A stretch of DNA of 64,000 bases. Source: Odontesthes bonariensis. Lineage: Eukaryota; Chordata; Actinopteri; Atheriniformes; Atherinopsidae. Below, piece after piece: positions 23,610 to 61,462 of this stretch (the first letter of the stretch is position 1; every line of letters begins with the position of its first letter). The stretch is from positions 15,460,436-15,524,435 of the forward strand of contig NC_134506.1 of the NCBI RefSeq assembly GCF_027942865.1. The letters are read 5' to 3'. The position numbers and the translations under genes were made by a program. The notes beneath the pieces are model-generated. The model had not been told where the DNA came from. It did not search any database and was given only the letters and a program-made list of their open reading frames with translations.

Positions 23610-26600
23610 ACCCCTCCTCCTGCTATCCCCGAGGCCTTGTCTCAAAGGTGTGTGACTATGTATCCGCAGATATGGCTCCCTCATAGCAAGTACACCCTAA
23701 AATATTCAGCATGGAACCTTTTTACAACTGACATGATTCTATTAGGACAGATTTGTTTGATATGTACAGCAAGCTTTTATTCACTGCACTCTGCATTGTC
23801 TGGGCTAAACCAGCCCCCCCCAGAGGCTTTTGAGAGTTCTCAATAGGAGGCTCCATTTGCAATGAAATAGCACAAATTCAAAGCAATAATTAGCAATTCA
23901 GAAGCAGATGTAGTGTTGCTATGGAGGATGTAGCCACAGATCTGAAACAAGCCCTTCCAAAACATTTGTGTTGTTGGTCAGTGGTATATGATGATATAAG
24001 ATTTTTTTGCTTCCCCTGATATGTGATTGTAACTGGAAATTTATACTTATCAGCAGTTCTTCTGTCCTTTTTTACCCTAAATAGTCTAGTGATACTCAGC
24101 ATTTTACTACAGTGAACAAATTCCATAAAATGTCCAAATATACCAGTTAATTCGTCCCTATGACCGGTTTTATTTTTGTCCAAAGCCAAAGCTTGTTAGT
24201 TGTCTTTGATTTTATTCAATTTTAAATCAGTTTATTCATAACTATTTATTATTTGGTGCCAATTCACAATTAAGTCATGTCAAGGCACTTTAAAGATACA
24301 GCCCAATTCAGTCCAGTTATAATTCAATCTAATTAATTGTAATCCAGTTATTATCCAATAAAATTAAAATCATTATAAACTGATTCAGTTCAACAATACA
24401 ATTTACTACATTTTGATTCTATCTTTCCAAAAACTATTAAAAACACATTATTAAGCCTAACTTCCCCCCCTCGACAACTTTCATTACAAAGAACAAGAGC
24501 ACTAAGGTTTTTTTTTGGATTAATTAACACTTGAAAATAAGCCCAAGAATTTTTAAGTTATCACAACCTTTACTTATTTTTCTAAAATAAACGTAGATAA
24601 CTCTGACCCCGCTTTTGTCTTTGGTCAAGGACTCATGATATTTATTGTGGAATCATGGAAAAGAGGGAATAATGCTTATTTTTCTTTAAACACGCTGGAT
24701 TCCCTTCCTGTGTTCTTAATTTCGATTTTTTTTTTGTTAACACCTGTTTTTTTTTTTTTTATTCATCATTCAGGCATTTTTTGAAAAGTGCCAAGGAGGG
24801 GTATTCAAAGACTGAGCAATGGAAGATTCACTGTCGTGATTTGGTGTTGTGGTAACCTCCTTTTCTTTTTTTCGGGAACATTTCGGGTCAGTTTCGCATG
24901 GTGCTTTGAGAATCCCTTGCAGAGTTCTACATGCTCTGATGATGTGTTCTTTCTTGTATCTTTAAGAAATTTCCTTGATTAAATTCATACATACTGTACA
25001 TGTCTGTATTCAAATTGTGTCTGTCTTTTTGGCAAAAAACAAGAAAACAACAAATCACATCAGCCGTTCAAAAATGTACAGTTGGCATTTATTATGAGAC
25101 CCTACCATATTGAAATTAGAATGGTCAGTATAGATACAATCTGTTATTTCTATTTACACCCTGTCAGAAGTGAGAAACAGCTCGATGAAAAAACAACTGA
25201 TGTTTTAGGAAACACATTCATATTTGTGAACAAAAAGTTGTCTTCTTGTCTCAGTGTGTGGGACTTGCTGGGAGTTGAAGCCTTCATTTCCATCAAAGTG
25301 TTGAGTCATGAGCTGATGTAAGGCTTCGGTCAATGGCAAGGCAAGTTTTGTCATTGAGGATGTAAAGTAAACCCACATCAGCAGACATCTACAATCATTG
25401 GCAATTAAAGTTCTTCGTATTGCACAACATGGGACAGTTTTCATATGATCAGGGATTAATTGCAGAGGATAAATATATTGCAGATTGATGTCTAAACATT
25501 ATGTGGACACTTAGTTTAATCCCAATATAGAGCAGGAAATTCTTCTCCGTGCTATATTTGACTCTAGTTTACCCTCAGGTTTGATTTGGCTGCATCGGTA
25601 TCTTTCTCAGTGTTATTGCTTTCAGTCAGCCCTGTAGTATATTTGTTTTGTTTCAAAAGTATGCCAAATTGTACTTCTAGTCCAAAAAGGTGTCAAAAAT
25701 TTTCCTTCACTTTATTCTTTCTTTCAGTAATTAAGAAAAAAAAACTTAAAAAAAGCAAAACTGTCATGCTTTGATATCTAAAAGGCCGAAGGAATGAAAT
25801 GCTTTGCTTAGGCCACAAATAGCATTCTGTTCTACAAAAGTTAGCTTTTTCAAGGAGCAAATGCCTTCATAAACACTCACGTTGAAAGATTTTATCCCCG
25901 ATCATGACTGCCGATGTTGAACATAATGCAATCAAGAACATAAAATACTGATGTACGAAAAAGGATACACAGAAAATCTCGATGAAACAAGTTTTAAAAA
26001 TGCACACAGAAAATGTCGACATGTATTAAAGGATAAGTTTAGCGTTATTCCAATGATTTATATTGTCAGCAAAGTCCTGATGGTTATTCTGATGGTTGAG
26101 TACATTTATTTTTTTGATTCATTTTTCTACTCAATATTTCAGGAGCAATTTGGACATGTTCTTCTATTAGATTCATGTGAAAGCCGGATTTGAAAATCTA
26201 AGACTGTGATTTCATATGAAATAATACAGTTAATAATTCCTGCTGTAATTCTTTACAAAAAGGCTGCACGTCATTACGGCCCCCCGTCATGTTTCGGATG
26301 TCTACAGTAATACTAACACTACAGGTTTTGCCACACGGCTGACTTAATGCAGGAGGACCTACAAAGGCTCCTTCTCAGATACCAAATGATTTTAATTCTA
26401 CACTCATAATAATAATAATAATAATAATAACTAAACATAGTTATAAAAATGAAATGGCATTTCTGACAGAATTTCTGACAACATTAAAGCATAGACAGGT
26501 TTGTTCTTTAAACTCTCTTATGACTTTTTGAAAAAATCTTAAACCCTTTCAAAGTTCTCTCTCATGTTTGTTAAACCTCTGTTTAAGAGGCTAATCTCTC

Positions 26601-27728
26601 TGATGGACGTGAGAGATGCCCGTTATACTTGCTGTTAAGGCTCTAGACAAACCCAACATGGCAGCATGGAGCTAGAAAGCGGTTGACATTGATAAAAGAA
26701 CCTGGCGACACAAAATGGGGCTTACTTTAAAATGGTGACACCTGAAGGGACAATAAAGTGTGCTGACAGTTACAGTATATAAAGCACAGAGCCTAACAGT
26801 CTCACTCTGGCTGATCTGCTACTGAGCCCTGTTGATAAATATAGCCCAACTTGTCACAAAACTTCAAACTGATGTCATGAAGGTGATGGTCAGATCTGAA
26901 CTAGATGTAATGTCAGAGATTTGATGTATTCATCAGTATTTCTTTTTACAATTTGATGAAACAAACAGAAAAAGGGAAAAAATTTAACACAACATAAAAA
27001 ATTGTAAATAACATCATTTGAACAAAAAAAAAGAAGACATTCACCATTATTAGATATTCCTTGTGACATATTGTATTATCAACACATAAATATCTATGCA
27101 TTTCTCTGAGTCGAAACTAAAGCTCTTGCAATTACACATTTAATCCTAAATTACCTTATAATATTCCCATAAAGCCTACATACTGTGTCATTTATAGCTT
27201 ATATCCTTGAATTTAAAACAAATAAATATTTAATAAATAATATCGATATAAATCTTTCTTTTTTTCAATTTTATTTTTTGCTATTATCAAATATCAGAAC
27301 TTGAAAAACATTTGAGTCTATTGGCCACTGGTGTGACAGCATCTGAAGAGTTGCAGTAGTGTCCTGTGAGCAGAAGATGGCAGCAAACAGGCCACGTAGG
27401 CAGTGTCTCCTTGACAGGAAAAATGGTCTTATTCTGATGTAAGTCGAGAGATAATAACAGCCGATGCAGTACTGGCATCCTGATAAGTTGCAGGCCCTTC
27501 CCTGTCTTTATCTCCCTACATGACACTGTAATCGATGTTTGGCTTGTCAGCGTCTAGACTTTTTAGATTTCAGAGACGTGAGAATCAACAGATAATAATA
27601 TTTCTGGATGAGGACTTGATCCAATAAAGTGGGCTTCTCTGTGAATTTTTCCTCCAGTTCCAAGATCTCTGTGTCTGCCAGGTGCAACCAGGCTGGAGCC
27701 ATATTGGAGGAGGTATGGTTTGTAGGTG
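23610..27728. other. rs1 3' flank and cdkl5 3' flank
   Basis: The two genes converge here. A plus-strand AATAAA at 24357-24362 is a candidate rs1 polyadenylation signal. A retroposon-tail-like stretch at about 24240-24300 contains CCAATTCACAATTAAGTCAT and CAAGGCACTTTA. An (AAT)n run lies at 26407-26430. No coding exon is supported. Confidence 0.5.
27270..27275 (-). terminator. Candidate cdkl5 polyadenylation signal
   Basis: A minus-strand AATAAA lies about 454 bases past the cdkl5 stop. Other A/T-rich hexamers lie further left, so a longer 3' UTR is possible. Confidence 0.4.
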
Positions 27729-54347
<26,619 letters not shown>

Positions 54348-57300
54348 CTGTGAAGATATGAGGACATGAGTGTTGTCAAGACCAAACACAATAACTTTTT
54401 GCTTTAACTAAAGGCACACAATCAGTTTGAAAGATTTACAGACATAAAGAGGAAAATAATATTTAAATCCCAATGGGCACTTTGGCTGATTACATGTATA
54501 TCATGGCATGGTCATGTTAAACAACAATAATGTATTAATTTTCTCCTTAGGACAGCATAAACATCCTGCATTGAACAACATTGAAATACAATCAGTTCTT
54601 GACAAAACAAGTTGAACCTGTGCGCTTGAGAGCTGGTTTACACACCAAGCAGTTACGGAGCGACATTATTGTTTACTTGCTGCGTTATGTAACTTCAATA
54701 TTCACTCTCTTTTAGCTCTTCTTTTGATCCCTGCCAACTCTGAAGGAAATATCTGGTTCTTAAGCTGCTAAAAGCTCCTCTGTAATCACCAGCTTGCTGC
54801 TAGTGTCCATTTAGTGTGCATTTAGGGCTTTTTCAAGGAAAAAGGCTGCCTGCATGGCCCAAAACAACACTGTATGACTGGGGTGAACCGACAGCAAAGT
54901 GAAGTACAGTAAAGATGAGGTAAAGAAATGTCAAGCAATCCATCAACTTACTGGAGCTGCAGATTTATTTGATAATACTCTCCAGTCCTTTCACATTGAT
55001 GCATTTTTTCCACATTCTCATTCTGACACACACAACTATTTGTATTGAAAAAACATCTTGTATGCCCTTTTACAAACATTACAAAAGCTTCTGAGGTATG
55101 CATCATGATGTCATGACCTTTCCATTAAAAAAGTTAGGTTTATTCACAGATGTGCATAGACTCTTATGATGTCTTGATATGATATTTGTTGTGATTAGGT
55201 GCATAGAAATAAAACTGAAACTGAACTTATAAGCTTTTTCCCCTACAAAGAGTACAATATCTGGCCTATTGTAATGAAAACAGTAGCAGTTTATACATGT
55301 TTCTATCTTAACTGGAACCATTGTATTTCCAAATAATTCTCCTTTTTTCTTACCTCTTCTGTCCATTACTTTATTGCTCTGATCGATTTTACAGTTACTT
55401 TTTATGAGCTACGATTTCTCCCAGGAATTGAATGCAAAAAGTTGTCTCTCAATATGTGTTGAGTCATAAAAATGACTGATTATCATTCATGACTTATTCT
55501 TCTTAAAGCAAGTTATTTTAAATGAAACCAAATCATAAATGTTTGTCATCATGACATTAGGTGCTTGTGTCATTGATTTAAAGGGAAAAATCCTATTTTC
55601 TATCTTATTTTGTTCCCTTTGGCTGTAACTGTCCAAGACAATGGGTCAAAAGGAATTACATCATACTGCCCAGTGTCCGAGGCATCTCTCCTGTTTCTCA
55701 ACTGTCCTTTTGTCTACAGAGGGTCAGACAACAGAATCAGCCCAAGTAGCTGCATATCAGTAACAGTACTCTTGCTAACACAAGCCAATTGTCTGACTGG
55801 GGTTTTAAATAGAAACTTGTTTGTTTAGAGAATTGTTGCTCCGAAGGCAAATCAGATGAAACAACATGTACTTACAGCTCTGACAGCACTCAATACTAAC
55901 TGTGAAGTTACAGTTCAGTAGAAGGAATATATTGGGAGAGCAAACAAGCAGTAAAACGCACACCAGCAGCCATTCAGCACACATGTCATTTCAAACTCTG
56001 TAGCAGCATCTTGCAATGTGCTGACGATGCTTGTGCTTGTGTGTGATGCCTTTGACCTCCATTGATTTATCTCTTAAGCAACTTTTAAGTCAGCACACTT
56101 AAAAATAGCCTCCAAGTTGCTAATTGTCTATTGACAACATGAACACCTTGTTCATAACATTAAGAAGTAAAGCTTAAATGTTTAACTTTTTTTACATAGA
56201 GGTATCTCATCCAGAAATATTTCATCATATCATGGCATAGTAGAGGCAAAAAACTGGCTATTGTCCGATATACCATTTCCCATTGCCCAAAAACATGTAT
56301 GTTAGGTTCATTGGTCATTTTAAATTCACTGTGTGAACATGCATGGTTGTCTCATTTGTCTCCGTGTTGGGACTGTGATGGACTGGTGACCTGTCCAGGG
56401 TGTACCTTGCTTCTTACCTAATGGCCACTGGGATAGACTCCAGGCCCAGCTATTACCCAAAACTGAATAAAGTTTGTATAGAAAATGGATGGATATATGA
56501 AACAAAGAGCCAACTTAAATTAAATGCCAAAAGGATAAATTCAAAGGTCTGATAGCATTAATCTGCCATCACACAACAGACCTGAAATTGTGCCCCATCT
56601 GACTCAAATAAAACTTCTTTATAGTCACTCATCATTGGTTCGATATAGATATTATAAATATATGATTAGGATGAAGTATACGAACTGGACAAGTTGGATT
56701 TGCCTTCATGACATGTTAACGTTCCTTCATTAAAAGAATGGGCAACACAAAATGCTGCAGTTTTCCAATTTTTGAGCCTATATTGCAAAACTAATACCTT
56801 TTCTTGTACTGCAGACAACAATGTTAATATACGTTCTGAAATGAGACTGAGCTGTTGTCTGACCTTCTTCCTATTAAGATCAAGTAAAACTCAAAGTGAA
56901 AATATGCAACTAGTGAATATTTGGTGCATTTATTTGGCAATTTTAGAAAAATAATCAATTATCAATTATCAGTTGTAATTAATTAATGTTTCCGTTTCAA
57001 TCCGATACTGCACAGAGACATTGTATAGGCACCAGGAGACTGGCTACCGTGTAGGTTGTGGTATTTCTCACTCCCAAAACACAAATTCAAGATAACACAT
57101 AAGCCTCCATGCAAACACCCACATACGCTAATACAACACTTGCATAAAGTGGCAGAACATTACACAAATCCTGGCATAATTTCGCTTGACTAATTAAATG
57201 TTGCGTCAAACAGATACTGCACCGTAAGTGTGTCTGTAATGTGCATAAAAATAATAGAAAAGCACACATTTAAAATTATATCAAATTGTCTGTGGTAGAG

Positions 57301-57947
57301 TTAGTCTTTTGTGTCACCTGCTTGGGTTTTAGCCCTAAGAGTCTCAAACATTTAGAGTCCCATTATTCTCTCAGCCATATACAGGGCTGCTGTGGACTCT
57401 TAACAGGGTGACCCATTTACCAACAGTGTAGTCTCTGTATTCAATAGCTCCCTCTGCATCTCCTCCTCTCTCCCTTACGCACACATAATGCTCCTTTCTC
57501 TCTCCCTCTGCCACTCTTCTCTTTTGCCCTGCTTCCAGTAGAGAAAAGTAAAAATAACTGCTCTCTTGCAGCAAAGCAAAAAATGCTTTTATTGCCATGG
57601 TCTGAGTCTGGCTCTACATGTGAAATGAATCCCCTGCTCTCTTATGTCAGTATCAAATATGTCACATGTCACTTCATAGAAAGTAAAAGAAAAGAAAAAA
57701 ATTCTCGTGTTTAACAAGGCTCCACTTTGACAGCTGCTGGTTAAATTTTCATGTAGTGGAGATTTTCAGCGAATAATATATTCATGGTTCAATAACATCA
57801 AAAGACTGTGACAGAAAATTAATTGAAATAAAAAGAAAAAAGCCCCATTTTATTGGCTCAGGATTATCTGAGCTGTGCAAGCATGGTGATGTACTGTGCT
57901 CTGTTACAGTTTGTTTTATATAGTACACTAAATAAAGAGCTAATTTA
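54348..57947. other. 5' intron of cdkl5, left part
   Basis: No exon encoding the glycine-rich loop was found here or further right, so this is intron. It holds one retroposon copy (56370-56497); the rest shows nothing I recognise. Confidence 0.6.
56370..56497 (+). repeat. SINE-like retroposon fragment
   Basis: Contains GTGATGGACTGGTGACCTGT, GGCCACTGGGATAGACTCCA and the tail AGAAAATGGATGGAT. Same family as 10851-10972 and 17836-17963. Confidence 0.6.
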
Positions 57948-59611
57948 TAGGGGTGGGAATCTTTGGGCACCTCACGATTTGATTACGATTACGATTCAGG
58001 GGCTACGATTCGATTATAAAACGATTATTGATGGGTATTTATAAAGACATAAATATATAAATATATCAATATACATAAATCATGATTTATGTATATTGAT
58101 GCAATTTTTCACAACATTTCTCTTTTTCTCACTGAAAAAGCATTCATAACTTGCAATTTTGAAAAACAGTGCATTTGTAATAAGAAACAAGAGTTTAATT
58201 CATTTCCATTATATTCTATTAAACTAATGGAAATGCGTGCAAACTGGAAAGTTATGTCGGGTGGAATCGAGTTAACCCCTAAATTCCACCAGATGCGTGT
58301 GTGCTGCATCTGCGCTCCAGCACGGCAGCGGAGCTGATACGTTTCAATTGTAATCAATAGCCCCTTTCACACTGAGGAAGAACCCGCGTTTAATTTGCGA
58401 ATTTAGTGTGTCCGCTGTTCCTTTCACACTGACGATCCGGGCTGGCGTGTCAACTCGATTCGCCATTCGACCCGCGTCGGACCCTAGTCTTTTTGCCGAG
58501 CCAAATTTGATGTGAAAGCAATTGACGCGGGATGGGAGTGGCGTGACGTGAGGAGTTTAAAAGACAGGATGGACAGGTAGCTGCTGGAAGGGCTGGCGAG
58601 AAAGATGACAGAGCGCGGTTTCCCATGCAGCAAGGCGCAGGTGACCAACAAACTGAAAGCCATGAGAAAGAAGTTCCATGCGGTTAATGACCACAACGGC
58701 AGGAGTGGCAGAGGGCGATTGGACATGCCATATTTCAACATGTGCCACACCAACTGCATATACACTTGCGTGACCGAACAAACAGCCAGCAACAAAAACA
58801 AGTCCTCAAGGTGTCCCGCCATCGTTGGTTTGAAAAATTTGATGCAGACAGTTGTATTTAGGCCTACCTCCGACGCATGGGTTGTGCCTACGTCATTGTA
58901 CACGCCCAGCATTTTATGTGTTTCGTGTGACGCTCTGCCACTAGGCAACGCCCCCGGAACTCGGCTTCAGGCGGCACGGATCACCTAATACGCCAAGCTT
59001 TCACATTGCTCGACGCGAGATGAAGTGTTAATTTGGTAGCAGATCTCAGTGTGAAAACAGCTAGTGACTGTGCTTCCACCGGCTTCGTTACAGCAGCAGT
59101 GCTCTGGAGCCTCCGCAGCAGATATAGAGCTTCTATTTTCGCCGGATGCAGGAGTACAACGCAGCAGCACAGAGCAGATTGTGCGGGAAGTCGAGCGCAA
59201 AAACAAAATAAAAGACGATGTGTTCTCGGAGGATCATATTTCCCTGCTCTACACCTTGAAAACGTCATAATAACGTGGCTCTTGTCCAGTTCGCTTCCGC
59301 CGCCAACGTTGTAGAAGCCGAAGCGTTCCCACACGTCTGCTTTTCAATTAGAAGGAGCTGTTCGGATCTCATGGCGAGGTGGGTAGCTGCGGTCAGCCAT
59401 GTTTGTTTTCCTCTGCGTGGCTTGTCCGTTCCTGATGCGCTCCCCATAGTGTCCCAGAGATGACGTGTACCGCGCTTTTTAGTTCTGCATTTTAGAACCG
59501 TCTGGATTACTTTATTTAAATAATTGAAATTTGGACGTTTGTGAATTGATTCAGAATCGTCCACGTCCGAATAGCGATGCGTCTAAGAATCGGAAATTTC
59601 CCCCACCCCTG
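57948..59611 (+). mobile_element. hAT-like DNA transposon with nested element
   Basis: The inverted ends are TAGGGGTGGGAA at the left and CCCCCACCCCTG at the right. The perfect 8-bp direct repeat CTAATTTA flanks it at 57940-57947 and 59612-59619. The 8-bp duplication and AGGGGTGGG ends are typical of hAT elements. The subterminal parts carry repeated GATTACGATT-type motifs. No recognisable hAT transposase remains. A Harbinger-type element sits inside at 58361-59061. Confidence 0.75.
58361..59061 (+). mobile_element. Harbinger-type element nested in the hAT element
   Basis: Inverted ends: CCCCTTTCACACTGA at the left and TCAGTGTGAAAACAGC at the right, with a 3-bp direct repeat TAG outside (58358-58360, 59062-59064). 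Bases 58605-58740 encode MTERGFPCSKAQVTNKLKAM and then NDHNGRSGRGR. This matches the second half of the Myb/SANT-like DNA-binding protein carried by PIF/Harbinger transposons. The frame then decays, and no transposase is seen. Confidence 0.6.
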
Positions 59612-60020
59612 CTAATTTATATGAAATAATGCCTCCAAAAGATAAGATTGTTATCAAAAATCTGGTAAAGATATTGTACAGTAAGCCTTGGTCATAACTT
59701 GCATACATACATACATACATGTTGTGAGTTTCTAACACATTGGGCCTCATGCAAGAACATTTTCGTATTTTTATTCTAAATTTCTCTCACTTTTTTCGTA
59801 AAAAGGTCTCGTACGAACACGCAACGTCAGATTCAACAAACGCTCTTAACTTCGGAAATAATGTGTAAATGACCTGCGTAAATGATGAATCCCACCCGTG
59901 CTATTAAAGTGCACATTCACAAGGATAGTAAATTTGCATACTCCACGCCCAAAATGATACCATATAAGGCTGTGCTTCCTCTCTCCTGTGCCAGGAAGTG
60001 TTGAGTCTTGAGTCACAAGA

Positions 60021-60332
60021 ATGGCATCAAGGCGCAAAAAGAACAACTTTACGGACTCCGAGATTGAAGTTCTACTTTCAGAGATCCAAAAGGGAAGATT
60101 TGTCATTTTTAGCAGTGTCAGCAGTGGAATTACGGGACCTGCTAAAGCGAAGAAATGGGAAGTTATTACGAGTGCTGTTAATTCCGTGTCACCTGTAGTT
60201 CGTAATGTCACCGAAATAACAAATAAATGGTTTGATATGAAAATGGCTTTAAAAAAAATAAAACGTCTCGCCATGGCCAGGCACTTGATGACTGCAACTA
60301 AAGCCGTGCAATCAGTTGTTTCCTCATCATGA
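60021..60332 (+). pseudogene. Harbinger Myb/SANT-like DNA-binding protein, truncated
   Basis: Encodes MASRRKKNNFTDSEIEVLLS, then KKWEVITSAVNSV and NVTEITNKWFDMKMALKK. This is the trihelix Myb/SANT-like domain that in Harbinger transposons helps bring the nuclease to the DNA ends. The frame stops soon after the domain at 103 codons, shorter than intact relatives, so it is probably broken by a frameshift or deletion. Confidence 0.65.
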
Positions 60333-60421
60333 TGGCACTTTGATGGGACGGTTCATGACCGTCTTCTGGCACCACACCTTCTGGTCTGCCTGAGCTGGTT
60401 CAGGTAGTAGGAGACCCTCGT

Positions 60422-60982
60422 TCATGGCAATATTGAGAAAATCTGGCATGCCTTCTCTGGGCTATAGAGCAGTTTGCCCCCGGCTGTATCGAGAGACACC
60501 CACCTGGCCTTCAGCTCATTGCGCTCCACGACAGCACGGCTGCTTTGATGCGTATATGTGTCTCGTGCTCCAATTATGATTGGCAGTCCAGCCAAGGCAT
60601 GAAAGTCCCTCTTAATTTGTACTTGTTCCAACAGCGGTGTATGGGAATTTGATGTACCATGGGTGATAAACTGATGAGAGCTTTGATGACCAAGGGGAGC
60701 GCATGAGGACTGGGACACACCCGATCTGTCTTCAATCTCCCTCTGAAAAGTTCTCATGGCCAAAAATCTAAGGGTGGTGAGGCCCTGGACGTGTGGTGGA
60801 ATTAGGTTTGATCGGCGTGTTTCTCTCTGGAGTTGTGGCTCTAGCAAACTGCATATTTGCAGCAGCACAGTCATTGGCAATCTAAATCGTGATGACAGCC
60901 ATTCGTCTGTCTCCGCAAGGATATCTACACGGTCTCGGAGCAAACGCTCTATTCCAAGAGCTGGATGCGCTAAGGCATCCAA
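60422..60982 (-). pseudogene. HARBI1-type transposase, N-terminal part
   Basis: A 186-codon frame starting MDALAHPALGIERLLRDRVD, with RFRLPMTVLLQICSLLEPQL, then LTTLRFLAMRTFQREIEDRS and later FHALAGLPIIIGARDTYTH. In HARBI1-family nucleases the last block (IGAIDGTH) holds the first catalytic Asp. Here that Asp is kept but its surroundings are changed, and the rest of the DDE domain is missing, so no active enzyme is expected. Confidence 0.7.
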
Positions 60983-61394
60983 AAGTAGCTAGTCAGCCGC
61001 TGGTTACACTTCCCATTGACCTTGTTATATACAGATTCAAATGACCTTCAATTAGTGCATAGTCTAAGTCAAACAGAATAATGTCAGCATCATTATGGGG
61101 TATAATGTATATTTATTCATGTTTGCTTCAAAGTAATTATATATACAATCCATTAGTCAAGCAAACTTGATTTGAATAACAGCGGACTATTTTACTAAAC
61201 TCCTACGACAGGTCTGGATCACTCGTAAATTCTGTTCGTACCTGAAAGAAAACGTAAAATACGAAAAGATTGGTGAATGCGAAAATTCTCGTACGCACAA
61301 CTTAAGAACAAATCTGTTTGTACGAATGATTATCGCATGAGGCCCACTGCTTTGTTTGGTGTCAGTAATGACAAATTATAGATAAACAAATATA

Positions 61395-61395
<1 letters not shown>

Positions 61396-61431
<36 letters not shown>
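61396..61431 (+). repeat. (AT)n microsatellite
   Basis: About 17 AT units between the Harbinger element and the LINE tail. Confidence 0.93.
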
Positions 61432-61437
<6 letters not shown>

Positions 61438-61462
61438 GCAATCCTCTGTAGTATTTGACATA

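Larger units (their letters stand above)
59742..61345 (+). mobile_element. PIF/Harbinger DNA transposon, defective
   Basis: Perfect 11-bp inverted ends GGGCCTCATGC (59742-59752 and, reversed, 61335-61345), with looser subterminal similarity (CTCGTACGAAC and CTCGTACGCAC). It holds two convergent genes, as Harbinger elements do: a Myb/SANT-like protein on plus and a HARBI1-type nuclease on minus. Both are damaged. The flanking triplets ATT and ACT do not form a clean duplication, so the target site has decayed or the border is one base off. Confidence 0.75.

Noticed and set aside
24788..26193. Several frames of 60-80 codons between rs1 and cdkl5
   Set aside because: AT-rich intergenic DNA, no motifs, no splice signals, and no agreement with known neighbours.
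58484..58948. A 154-codon minus-strand frame with hydrophobic stretches, like a membrane protein
   Set aside because: It is antisense to the Myb/SANT-like fragment of the nested Harbinger-type element, whose plus frame has the family motif.
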